Below, piece after piece: positions 1 through 5,373 of a stretch of 5,373 bases of DNA; position 1 is the first letter of the stretch; each line of letters begins with the position of its first letter. The notes beneath the pieces are model-generated. The model saw only the letters and a program-made list of their open reading frames with translations, had not been told where the DNA came from and ran no database searches. A program made the position numbers and the translations under genes. The stretch covers positions 1 to 5,373 of the forward strand of contig JABFWJ010000061.1 of the NCBI GenBank assembly GCA_013362295.1, read 5' to 3'. This stretch comes from Thermoleophilia bacterium (GTDB taxonomy: Bacteria > Actinomycetota > Thermoleophilia > Gaiellales > Gaiellaceae).

Positions 1-965
1 TGACGACGCATCCGAAGACGACCGCGCCTCCGAAGGTTGCCGTCCCGCGCCTCATCGGCTTGAAGGAGCAGGCCGCGCTCGTCCGGCTCGGACAGCTCGG
101 CTTGCGGCCCAAGGAGGTCTTCAGGCCGACGAAGCAGCCGAAGGGCGTCGTCGTCTCGCAGAAGCCGGCCGAGGCCACCGAGGCCCCGCGCGGGTCGCCC
201 GTGACGCTCGTGATCGACTCGGGCGCGCCGAAGGTGGCGGTCCCGAATCTCAACGGCCTGGCGCTGAGCGACGCTCGGTCGCAGCTCGACCGGCTGGGGC
301 TCGATTCGACGACGACGCAGGTCACGTCCGACCAGCCCGCCGGCACCGTGGTCGACCAGGCCCCGAAACCGGGCGGCAAGCTCGCGAAGGGCTCGACCGT
401 GACGCTCTCCGTCGCGAAGCAGCAGGCTCAGACGACGACGCCGACGACCACGGCGCAGGCGACGACGAGCAGCGCGACCACGACGCCAACGACGACGCCA
501 ACCACGACGCCGACGACGACCGCTGCAGCCGCGCCGCCGCAGCCGCAGAACGCGACGATGCCGAACGTCGCCAGCCAGAAGGAGCAAGCCGCGGCCACCG
601 CGCTCGCGAATGCCGGGATCCTCGCCAGCATCCTCTTCGTGCCCTCGTCGCAACCGTTCGGCACCGTCGTGCAGCAGGCGAAGTCGGCGGGAACGACCGT
701 CCCGTTCCACTCGCACGTGCAGCTCAACATCTCGCGCGGGTCGAACAACAACACGAACGAGACCGTGCCCAACGTGGTCGGCCAGACGCTCCAGCAGGCG
801 GTGAGCTCGCTCAACGCCGTCCACCTGCGGTTGATCTACCTGAAGCTTCCGGTTACCTCGCAGGCACAGGCCGGCAAGATCGCGCAGCAGTCACCGCTGA
901 GCGGAGCGACCGCGCCGCAGAACGGGCAGGTCCTCGTCTACCTCGGAGCCTTCAAGAAAAGTTAG
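1..965 (+). CDS. Multi-PASTA-domain surface protein, C-terminal part (5' partial)
   Basis: The reading frame is open to the left edge: the first full codon is at base 3 and no start precedes the first domain. A TTG at base 60 falls inside PASTA domain 1 and is not a credible start. The window holds 320 residues, numbered here from base 3. A Thr/Pro/Lys-rich stretch (1-13) leads into four PASTA domains at about 14-73 (begins VPRLIG), 79-138 (VPNLNG), 185-246 (MPNVAS) and 254-315 (VPNVVG). Each carries the usual G-T/K-V-V-Q-Q-x-P-x-x-G core or a variant and ends in a V-x-L strand. A low-complexity Thr/Ala/Pro linker (about 140-183) separates domains 2 and 3. PASTA domains bind peptidoglycan fragments or related ligands outside the cell, typically as the C-terminal part of PknB-type Ser/Thr kinases or class A penicillin-binding proteins. 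Kinase PASTA arrays are usually contiguous, so a stand-alone wall protein is also possible. The missing N-terminus would decide. The gene converges on pdxS, with 25 bases between the stop codons. Confidence 0.9.
   Translation, partial: TTHPKTTAPPKVAVPRLIGLKEQAALVRLGQLGLRPKEVFRPTKQPKGVVVSQKPAEATEAPRGSPVTLVIDSGAPKVAVPNLNGLALSDARSQLDRLGLDSTTTQVTSDQPAGTVVDQAPKPGGKLAKGSTVTLSVAKQQAQTTTPTTTAQATTSSATTTPTTTPTTTPTTTAAAAPPQPQNATMPNVASQKEQAAATALANAGILASILFVPSSQPFGTVVQQAKSAGTTVPFHSHVQLNISRGSNNNTNETVPNVVGQTLQQAVSSLNAVHLRLIYLKLPVTSQAQAGKIAQQSPLSGATAPQNGQVLVYLGAFKKS
477..521 (+). repeat. Tandem 12-base repeat encoding Thr-Thr-Thr-Pro
   Basis: ACC/ACG codons alternating with CCA/CCG give TTTP three times plus a final TTT, inside the PASTA protein linker. 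A looser Thr-rich stretch begins at about base 432. The units differ at third positions (CCA versus CCG, ACC versus ACG), so the repeat is not perfectly identical at DNA level. Thr/Pro linkers of this type are extended, flexible and often O-glycosylated in secreted actinobacterial proteins. That role is inferred here. Confidence 0.8.
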
Positions 966-975
966 AAGGTCACGT

Positions 976-1010
976 TCGAGCGTCGCGGCTCTACCAGCCG
1001 CGGCGCTCGA
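976..1010. terminator. Long stem-loop at the convergent gene ends, probable terminator of the PASTA gene
   Basis: Bases 976-990 pair with 996-1010 around the five-base loop CTACC, giving a 15-base stem. The only non-Watson-Crick position is 983/1003. It is U-G in a plus-strand transcript, so fully pairable, but A-C in a minus-strand transcript. This favours a role in ending the PASTA mRNA, whose stop codon lies 10 bases upstream of the stem. The pdxS stop codon (993-991) sits in the loop, and the right arm encodes the last pdxS residues. No U-tract follows on either strand, so it is not a textbook intrinsic terminator; high-GC actinobacteria often lack the U-tract. Confidence 0.6.
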
Positions 1011-1875
1011 GCAACTCGCTCGGGTCGAGCGACTGCGTCGAGATGCCGACCATCGCCTCGCCGAGGCCGGCCGAGACGCGTGCGAGCACGTCGGCGTCCA
1101 TGTAGTGCGTGGTCGCCTCGACGATCGCCCGGCCGCGCTGCGCGGGGTTGCCCGACTTGAAGATGCCCGAGCCGACGAAGACGCCGTCCGCGCCGAGTTG
1201 CATGCACAGCGAGGCGTCGGCCGGGGTGGCGATGCCGCCGGCGGTGAAGGTGACGACGGGGAGGCGGCCGTGCTCGGCCACCCACTTCACGAGCTCGTGC
1301 GGCGCCTGCAGGTTCTTCGCCTCCGAGTACAGCTCTTCTTCGCGCAGCGACTGCAGGCGGCGGATACCGCCGAAGACCGACCGCATGTGCGTGACGGCGT
1401 TGACGATGTCGCCGGTGCCTGCTTCGCCCTTCGTGCGGATCATCGCCGCGCCCTCGGCGATGCGGCGGAGCGCCTCGCCCAGGTTCGTGCAGCCGCAGAC
1501 GAACGGCACGGTGAACTGCCACTTGTCCACGTGGTGCTCCAGGTCGGCAGGCGTCAGCACCTCCGACTCGTCGATGTAGTCGATCTCGAGCGACTGCAGG
1601 ATCTGCGCCTCGGCGAAGTGGCCGATGCGGCATTTGGCCATGACCGGGATCGTCACGGCCTCCTGGATCCCCTTGATCATGTCGGGGTCCGACATGCGGG
1701 CAACACCCCCGTCGCGGCGGATGTCGGCCGGCACGCGCTCGAGGGCCATGACGGCGCACGCGCCCGCGTCCTCGGCGATCTTCGCCTGCTCGGCGTCGAC
1801 GACGTCCATGATCACGCCGCCTTTGAGCATCTCGGCGAGCCCGCTCTTGACCCGCATCGTGCCGATCTCGTGCAT
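991..1875 (-). CDS. pdxS: Pyridoxal 5'-phosphate synthase, lyase/synthase subunit PdxS
   Basis: This 294-residue protein matches the PdxS/SNZ family over its whole length. PdxS is a (beta/alpha)8 barrel that makes pyridoxal 5'-phosphate from ribose 5-phosphate, glyceraldehyde 3-phosphate and ammonia in the cytoplasm. It is usually a dodecamer decorated with the glutaminase PdxT, which supplies the ammonia. Key residues fall at the same numbers as in the Bacillus enzyme: Asp24 (GGVIMD), Lys81 (VMAKCRIGH, the Schiff-base lysine) and Lys149 (IRTKGEAGTG, the second lysine). Also present are ALERVPADIR, DYIDESEVLTPAD, the glycine-rich phosphate sites GGIATPAD and GSGIFKSGNP, and the C-terminal RRGW. 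The frame stays open far upstream, so the ATG at 1875 is chosen by alignment with known N-termini. No clear Shine-Dalgarno precedes it; the start lies 14 bases after the DUF1385 stop, which suggests translational coupling. No pdxT lies beside it: the next gene downstream is convergent. Confidence 0.97.
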   Translation of the reverse strand: MHEIGTMRVKSGLAEMLKGGVIMDVVDAEQAKIAEDAGACAVMALERVPADIRRDGGVARMSDPDMIKGIQEAVTIPVMAKCRIGHFAEAQILQSLEIDYIDESEVLTPADLEHHVDKWQFTVPFVCGCTNLGEALRRIAEGAAMIRTKGEAGTGDIVNAVTHMRSVFGGIRRLQSLREEELYSEAKNLQAPHELVKWVAEHGRLPVVTFTAGGIATPADASLCMQLGADGVFVGSGIFKSGNPAQRGRAIVEATTHYMDADVLARVSAGLGEAMVGISTQSLDPSELLERRGW

Positions 1876-1889
1876 GGCGGGATCGTAGC

Positions 1890-2669
1890 TCAGCGGACTT
1901 CGTGCCGAAGCACGGCGGCGACGGCGCGCAGAGCGACCTGCGTCTCGTCGAGCGTCGGCTCGCGGGTCGTCAGGCGCTGTAGCGCCAGGCCCGGCACGAG
2001 GAACGCGTGCCAAAACCCGTGGGACGACTTCTGGACGACCCGCCACAGCTCCATCGTGAGCGCGAGCGACAGGACGAGCACGACGAGCGGCGACCAGAAG
2101 GCCGGGGCAAACGGCAGGAGGCGGTCGGCTCCGAAGGTCACCGGTAGCGCGAGCGCGGCGAAGTTCGTGCCGCACCGCGGCGAGAACCGAGACGGCCGCG
2201 CCGCCCCGGTCCACGTGGAGACGAGACGCCGCTCTTCGACGGCCGCGATCGCGCGATGCTCGGCGCCGTGCAGATGCAGAGCGCGGCCGCGTAGGATCGT
2301 GAACAGCAGGACGAGCGAGAGCGCGACACCGCCGCCGGTCGACCAGGGGCCGCCGACGAAGGCGAGCGCGAGCGGCGCGAGGAGCGCGACCATGATCAAC
2401 CAGCGCTCGCGCGAGGGCGCGACGCCGCCGGGACGCAGGACGGGTGCGAGCGACGACCACAGACGCACCAGGCCCCGCGCGAGCGGCAGGCGCTGCAGCA
2501 CCTCGGGCGGGTGCGGCATCCTGCCCTCGCGCAGCGAGCCGTCGACGCCCGCGAACGCCCAGCGGCGCTCGCTGACGATCACGACGCCGTTCGGCCGCGC
2601 CATCCCCCCGAGCCGCGGCAGGGCGAGCGCGGAGTCGGCCTTCTTCAGCAGCTCCGCCGCGGCGTCCAC
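1890..2669 (-). CDS. DUF1385 family membrane protein (YqhQ-like)
   Basis: The 259-residue protein carries the conserved blocks of DUF1385, the family of Bacillus subtilis YqhQ. They are an N-terminal GGMARPNGVV (21-30, matching the family's GGQAVVEGVM), HGAEHRAI (134-141), RCGTNF (165-170) and a C-terminal PGLALQRLTTREP (226-238) followed by a T-Q-V-A-L-R-A-V helix. Likely membrane segments are at about 91-106, 112-128, 171-186 and 189-206. The His/Glu/Cys motifs suggest a metal site, and some databases call the family a metal-dependent enzyme, but I know of no established reaction. It is shorter than YqhQ (about 318 residues), mainly in the region between the N-terminal block and the membrane segments. 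The GTG start at 2669 follows an in-frame TAA directly, so it cannot lie further upstream. No Shine-Dalgarno is visible. A TACAAC hexamer ends six bases before the GTG and could be a -10 element for a leaderless mRNA, but this is weak. It is probably co-transcribed with pdxS. Confidence 0.88.
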   Translation of the reverse strand: MDAAAELLKKADSALALPRLGGMARPNGVVIVSERRWAFAGVDGSLREGRMPHPPEVLQRLPLARGLVRLWSSLAPVLRPGGVAPSRERWLIMVALLAPLALAFVGGPWSTGGGVALSLVLLFTILRGRALHLHGAEHRAIAAVEERRLVSTWTGAARPSRFSPRCGTNFAALALPVTFGADRLLPFAPAFWSPLVVLVLSLALTMELWRVVQKSSHGFWHAFLVPGLALQRLTTREPTLDETQVALRAVAAVLRHEVR

Positions 2670-2690
2670 TTATCTGTTGTAGCGCACGAA

Positions 2691-2718
2691 GGGCCGCCCC
2701 GCGTAGGCGGGACGGCCC
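2691..2718 (-). terminator. GC-rich stem-loop between the small membrane peptide and the DUF1385 gene
   Basis: Two 12-base arms (2691-2702 and 2707-2718) enclose a four-base loop (CTAC on the minus strand). The one irregular pair, 2697/2712, is C-A on the plus strand but G-U on the minus strand. The RNA hairpin is therefore complete only in minus-strand transcripts. It starts 31 bases after the stop of the 25-residue peptide and ends 21 bases before the DUF1385 GTG. A terminator for the upstream unit is most likely. No U-run follows, so an attenuator or an mRNA 5' structure for DUF1385-pdxS remains possible. Confidence 0.55.
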
Positions 2719-2749
2719 ATGGATGCGTGTCTTTGGACCTAGGGCCGGT

Positions 2750-2827
2750 TCACCAAACGCCGCGCGAGAAGAAGCCGAGCAGCGCAAGAACCAGCACAAC
2801 GATCAGGATGATCCAGAGGAGTCCCAC
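2750..2827 (-). CDS. 25-residue single-pass membrane peptide
   Basis: GTG at 2827 opens a 25-codon frame ending in TGA (2752-2750). The peptide is MGLLW, then a run of Ile, Val, Leu and Ala, then GFFSRGVW. Residues 3-20 form one hydrophobic helix with Trp near both ends and a single Arg22 near the C-terminus, which by the positive-inside rule would place the C-terminus in the cytoplasm. It has the best Shine-Dalgarno in the window: GGGGGAA after AAAA, seven bases before the GTG. It starts 40 bases after the methyltransferase stop, so it may be the last gene of that unit or have its own promoter. Very short hydrophobic proteins of this pattern (LLWII...GFFSRG) are, from memory, frequent in actinobacteria and annotated as hypothetical or hydrophobic protein. 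I cannot name a family. No function is known or claimed. Confidence 0.72.
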   Translation of the reverse strand: MGLLWIILIVVLVLALLGFFSRGVW

Positions 2828-2834
2828 AGTCGAG

Positions 2835-2841
2835 TTCCCCC
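2835..2841 (-). promoter_or_regulatory. Ribosome binding site of the 25-residue peptide
   Basis: On the minus strand AAAAGGGGGAA precedes the GTG at 2827, with seven bases between the purine run and the start codon. It differs by one base from the AAAGGAGG consensus. The other minus-strand starts visible here lack such a site, so it is strong support that this short frame is translated. Confidence 0.65.
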
Positions 2842-2867
2842 TTTTCGAGTTACTAGAAAAACGAGGG

Positions 2868-3941
2868 TCAGCGATTTTGGGATACGGGCAGGCGATCGCC
2901 CAGCAGGCGCTCGATCGAGGGCTCGACCTGCCAGCGATCGCGGAGCTCCACGTACTCGGCCATGGCCCGGTCGGCCCGCCTTGCCGACGGCGCGTGTTGC
3001 GCGCGCAGCATCACGTTCTTCGCGGTGTGCTCGGCGGAGACGAACTCGATCACGTCGACGCGATAGCCGAGCATCTCGAGCGCCGCTGCACGCAGCGCGT
3101 CGGTCACGAGGTCGGCCTGGCGGCCGAGCAGGAGCCCGTGGCGCAGCAGCGCGTCCTTCTGGCCCGCGATCTGAGCGGCGAGCTCGTGATGGCAGCACGG
3201 CGCGACCACGATCGAGTCGGCACCGAGCCGAACGCCGGCCGCGATCGCCTCGTCCGTCGCGGTGTCGCACGCATGGAGCGAGACGAGCAGGTCGATCGGC
3301 CCGTCGCTCTCGTAGTCCTCGATCGCAGTCGCCTCGAACCGCGCCTCGTCGTAGCCGAGCTGCTCGGCGATCCCACGCACCGTTTCGATCACCTGCGGGT
3401 TCGTGTCGAGCCCGACGAGCTCGACGCGCGTCCCGAGCTCACGTCCGTACGCGACGAGCGCGAGGCTCATGTACGCCTTGCCGCAGCCCGCGTCGACGAC
3501 GCGGATCACGTCGCGCTGCCACAGCGGCAGCGCGCGCAGCAGCTCGACGTAGTGCTGGAGCTGCCGCTCCTTGTCACGCGAGATCTTCGTGGCGCGGAAG
3601 AGAGGGTGGTCGGCCGGGAGCAGCCGCTGCCGCTCGCGGTCGTGCGCCGCTGCTCCCGGAGAGGCCGACGACGCCTTCCCGCGCGAGACGAGCCACTTCC
3701 CCTTCTTCGTCCGCCGCGCGTGGACGTCGCCGTCCGGCGCCAGGAGATGCACGTTGCGCGCGCTCGCGAGGAGCGCATCGAGGCGGACCGGCCATTCCTC
3801 GCGCGGGACCGTCTCGGTCCGGGGTCCCGCGACGACCTTCAGCGCGGGGCCTCGCCTGAGCGAGACCGGAGTGACTGCGACCCCGTCGACGACGAGCTTG
3901 CGCCAGCCCTCACCGAGCGCGCGGCTACGCAGCTGCTCCAC
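2868..3941 (-). CDS. Class I SAM-dependent methyltransferase (Methyltransf_32/RRNAD1-like)
   Basis: The protein has 357 residues. The C-terminal two thirds is a Rossmann-fold methyltransferase: VVDAGCGKAYMSLAL (148-162) is the glycine-rich SAM-binding loop, GLDTNP (177-182) carries the acidic ribose-binding residue, and AIEDY (206-210) is the adenine-side loop. SLHACDTATD (221-230) and APCCHHEL (247-254) are signatures I associate with the Methyltransf_32 group, which includes eukaryotic RRNAD1/METTL25 proteins. A conserved-looking HTAKNVMLRA (305-314) follows. Residues 1-100 form a separate N-terminal region ending in RRTKKGKWLVSRGK, which I do not recognise; its basic patch could touch nucleic acid or ribosome. 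HPLFRATKISRDKERQLQHY (112-131) leads into the fold. The substrate is unknown. The GTG start lies inside the preceding nuclease gene (17-base overlap), so the two are almost certainly one operon. No good Shine-Dalgarno is seen, which is consistent with coupled translation. Confidence 0.85.
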   Translation of the reverse strand: MEQLRSRALGEGWRKLVVDGVAVTPVSLRRGPALKVVAGPRTETVPREEWPVRLDALLASARNVHLLAPDGDVHARRTKKGKWLVSRGKASSASPGAAAHDRERQRLLPADHPLFRATKISRDKERQLQHYVELLRALPLWQRDVIRVVDAGCGKAYMSLALVAYGRELGTRVELVGLDTNPQVIETVRGIAEQLGYDEARFEATAIEDYESDGPIDLLVSLHACDTATDEAIAAGVRLGADSIVVAPCCHHELAAQIAGQKDALLRHGLLLGRQADLVTDALRAAALEMLGYRVDVIEFVSAEHTAKNVMLRAQHAPSARRADRAMAEYVELRDRWQVEPSIERLLGDRLPVSQNR

Positions 3942-5373
3942 GGGACAAGTGTGCCAGCGGGATCACCTCGAGCTCCGGCGGGGGCCGCCGGATGAACGAC
4001 GCGATCGTGAGCAGATCGTCGGCCGCGTCGGGCGCGAGCGTCGGCTGGGCACGTGCGACTGCCGCCAGCCCCGCCTGCCATTCGACGCCGTGTGTCCCTG
4101 CGAACGGACGCACGTCGACGACCTGCCCCTGAGCGACCCAGAAACCGCGCCGCGAGCCTTCCTGCTCGCCCGGGACCACGATGCAAACCGTCATCGTTCT
4201 GAGGCGCTGCATGCGACGGATCTCCTGCGCGACATCCTCGAGCGCCTCGAGCCGGTCGCGCAGACGGGCGGCGTCCTCGAAGCGAAGGTCGTGCGCGAGC
4301 CGTTTCAGCTTCGCGCGCAGCTTCGGCACCGCATCGTCGAGAGTCTCCCACTCCACGCTCTGCAGCGCGCGCGCAGCGAGCTGGGCCCGGCGGCGGCTCT
4401 TGATCGGGCCGAGCTCGCCCGGTTGCGACGAGCACACGACGCTGTCACCGCGGCGGCGCAGATAGACATATCGATCGGGCCGCGTCGAGCGCGCGTTCGC
4501 CGGCGGCCGGAGCTCGCGGATCAGGCGCAGCTCCTCGAGCGCAGCCTCGAGCTCGGAACCGCACAAGCGCCACTCGATCTTCTCGAGCGCGCCGAGCGCG
4601 GCCTCGACCGCAGGGCGCTGCCTCTCCGATCGGAAGTACGAACGCAGGCGCGCACGCAGGTCGCGTGCACGTCCGACGTACAGCACCTGGTCGTGCACGT
4701 CGCGGAAGAGGTAGACGCCCGGACGCTGCGGCGCGCCGAATGCGAGGTTGCGCTTGCGGTGCACACGCCGCGGCCGCGTCGCGGCGAGCTCGACGAGATC
4801 GGCGACCGTGCGCGCGCCCCGCTCCTGCGCCATGCCGATCAGCGCGAGCAGGATCTCGGCGGTCGCCTCCGCGTCGGGAAGCGCGCGGTGACACGCACGC
4901 GCGTCGGTTGCGAACCGGTACGAGAGCGCGGCGAGGTTCGCCGGCTGCCGTCCGATGAGGCGGCGCGCGAGGCCGACGGTGTCGACGACGGTCGCGGCGA
5001 CGCGGTTGCCGGTGAGCCGCATCGTCTCGTTGTCGAGGAACGCCATGTCGAAGCGTGCGTTGTGCGCGACGAGGACGGCGTCGCCCGCGAACGCGAGGAA
5101 GCGACGCGTCGCCGCGGCAACCGGAGGCGCGCGGCGCAGCTGCTCGTCGCGTAGCCCGGTCAGGGCGGCGACGCCCGGCTGCAGCCGCGCACCCGGATTC
5201 GCGAGCGTCTGGAAGCGCGCCTCGAGCTGCAGCTCGCGCACGCGGACTGCGCCGAACTCGCACGGCCGCGCCGTCCCCGGGCGGAGCCCGGTCGTCTCGA
5301 GGTCGAAGACGACGAAGGTCGCGTCCTCGATCGCGAGCGCCTCGCCGGGCGCGCCCGCGAGCGCGACGAGGTC
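3925..5373 (-). CDS. DEDDh exonuclease fused to a UvrC/Cho-like GIY-YIG nuclease with UVR motif (5' partial)
   Basis: The frame runs off the right edge; 482 residues are present and no start codon precedes the first motif. Numbering is from base 5373. Domain 1 (about 18-185) is a DnaQ-like 3'-5' exonuclease: Exo I DLETTG (Asp24, Glu26), Exo II HNARFDMAFLD (Asp109) and Exo III CHRALPDAEAT (His162, Asp167), so all five DEDDh residues are intact. Domain 2 (about 215-300) is a GIY-YIG nuclease like the UvrC N-terminus: PGVYLF (GVY 219-221), LYVGRARDLRARLRSYF (YVG 232-234, Arg242) and SELEAALEELRLI (Glu281 aligns with the metal-binding Glu). Residues 356-379 resemble the UVR motif that contacts UvrB (LRFEDAARLRD core). 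The last 90 residues are unrecognised. Similar exonuclease-Cho fusions occur in actinobacteria, for example mycobacterial Rv2191. A role in incision and trimming during nucleotide excision repair is likely but inferred. The UvrC C-terminal endonuclease half is absent. Confidence 0.92.
   Translation of the reverse strand, partial: DLVALAGAPGEALAIEDATFVVFDLETTGLRPGTARPCEFGAVRVRELQLEARFQTLANPGARLQPGVAALTGLRDEQLRRAPPVAAATRRFLAFAGDAVLVAHNARFDMAFLDNETMRLTGNRVAATVVDTVGLARRLIGRQPANLAALSYRFATDARACHRALPDAEATAEILLALIGMAQERGARTVADLVELAATRPRRVHRKRNLAFGAPQRPGVYLFRDVHDQVLYVGRARDLRARLRSYFRSERQRPAVEAALGALEKIEWRLCGSELEAALEELRLIRELRPPANARSTRPDRYVYLRRRGDSVVCSSQPGELGPIKSRRRAQLAARALQSVEWETLDDAVPKLRAKLKRLAHDLRFEDAARLRDRLEALEDVAQEIRRMQRLRTMTVCIVVPGEQEGSRRGFWVAQGQVVDVRPFAGTHGVEWQAGLAAVARAQPTLAPDAADDLLTIASFIRRPPPELEVIPLAHLSRGAAA

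Noticed and set aside
60..62. TTG as the start of the PASTA protein
   Set aside because: It lies five codons into a PASTA domain whose beginning (VPRLIG) is encoded just upstream in the same open frame.
428..814. 128-codon minus-strand frame with a Val-rich, membrane-like stretch
   Set aside because: The hydrophobic Val run is the complement of the ACG/ACC Thr repeat in the PASTA linker, so it is a by-product of the repeat.
1105..2682. 525-codon open frame on the plus strand opposite pdxS and DUF1385
   Set aside because: It is antisense to two well-identified genes. Its translation is rich in Arg, Asp and Ala, as expected for a shadow frame in GC-rich DNA, and has no recognisable domain.
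1876..2799. In-frame upstream extension of pdxS giving a 602-residue protein
   Set aside because: The extension reads through the DUF1385 gene in another frame and gives low-complexity Arg/Ala sequence. The PdxS alignment starts at the ATG at 1875.
2855..2862. T-run on the minus strand after the methyltransferase stop, as an intrinsic terminator
   Set aside because: No stable stem lies directly upstream of the run, so there is no hairpin to pair with it.
2511..3995. 494-codon plus-strand open frame opposite the methyltransferase
   Set aside because: It is composition-driven antisense to a gene with clear SAM-binding motifs. No domain or ribosome binding site is visible.
3571..5154. 527-codon plus-strand open frame opposite the nuclease
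   Set aside because: It is antisense to a gene with intact catalytic motifs. The Arg/Glu/Leu-rich translation is typical of a shadow frame.

Overview
The window is GC-rich (by eye about two thirds G+C) and almost entirely coding. It reads as ordinary chromosomal DNA of an actinomycete-like bacterium. Support for this comes from the PdxS sequence, which is close to actinobacterial versions. It also comes from PASTA repeats on Thr/Pro-rich linkers, GTG starts, and an exonuclease/GIY-YIG fusion of a kind I know from actinobacteria. A deep-branching class such as Thermoleophilia would fit, but that is inference. I see no mobile element, CRISPR array, tRNA or rRNA.

Layout. Bases 1-965 (+) hold the C-terminal part of a surface protein with four PASTA domains, whose start lies left of the window. 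Everything else is on the minus strand, read from right to left. Bases 5373-3925 encode a three-part nuclease: a DEDDh (DnaQ-like) exonuclease, a GIY-YIG nuclease and a UVR motif. Its start lies right of the window. Its end overlaps by 17 bases a SAM-dependent methyltransferase (3941-2868). Forty bases later comes a 25-residue single-pass membrane peptide (2827-2750), which is easily missed because of its size. An 80-base gap with a strong stem-loop follows. Then come a DUF1385 (YqhQ-like) membrane protein (2669-1890) and, 14 bases on, pdxS (1875-991), the synthase subunit of the DXP-independent vitamin B6 pathway. pdxS and the PASTA gene converge, and a long stem-loop spans the end of pdxS.

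How the parts fit. There are probably two minus-strand transcription units: nuclease, methyltransferase and perhaps the small peptide; then DUF1385 and pdxS. The nuclease points to DNA repair or processing, and the methyltransferase substrate is unknown. PdxS makes pyridoxal phosphate and normally needs the glutaminase PdxT, which is not next to it here. Each of the two intergenic stem-loops has one non-Watson-Crick pair, and in each case it is a G-U wobble in the RNA of the gene that would be terminated. This supports their acting as RNA terminators, although neither has a U-tract.

I did not find a convincing new multi-gene system. The points most worth a second look are the 25-residue peptide, the nuclease fusion and its missing start, the two stem-loops, and pdxS paired with DUF1385 instead of pdxT.
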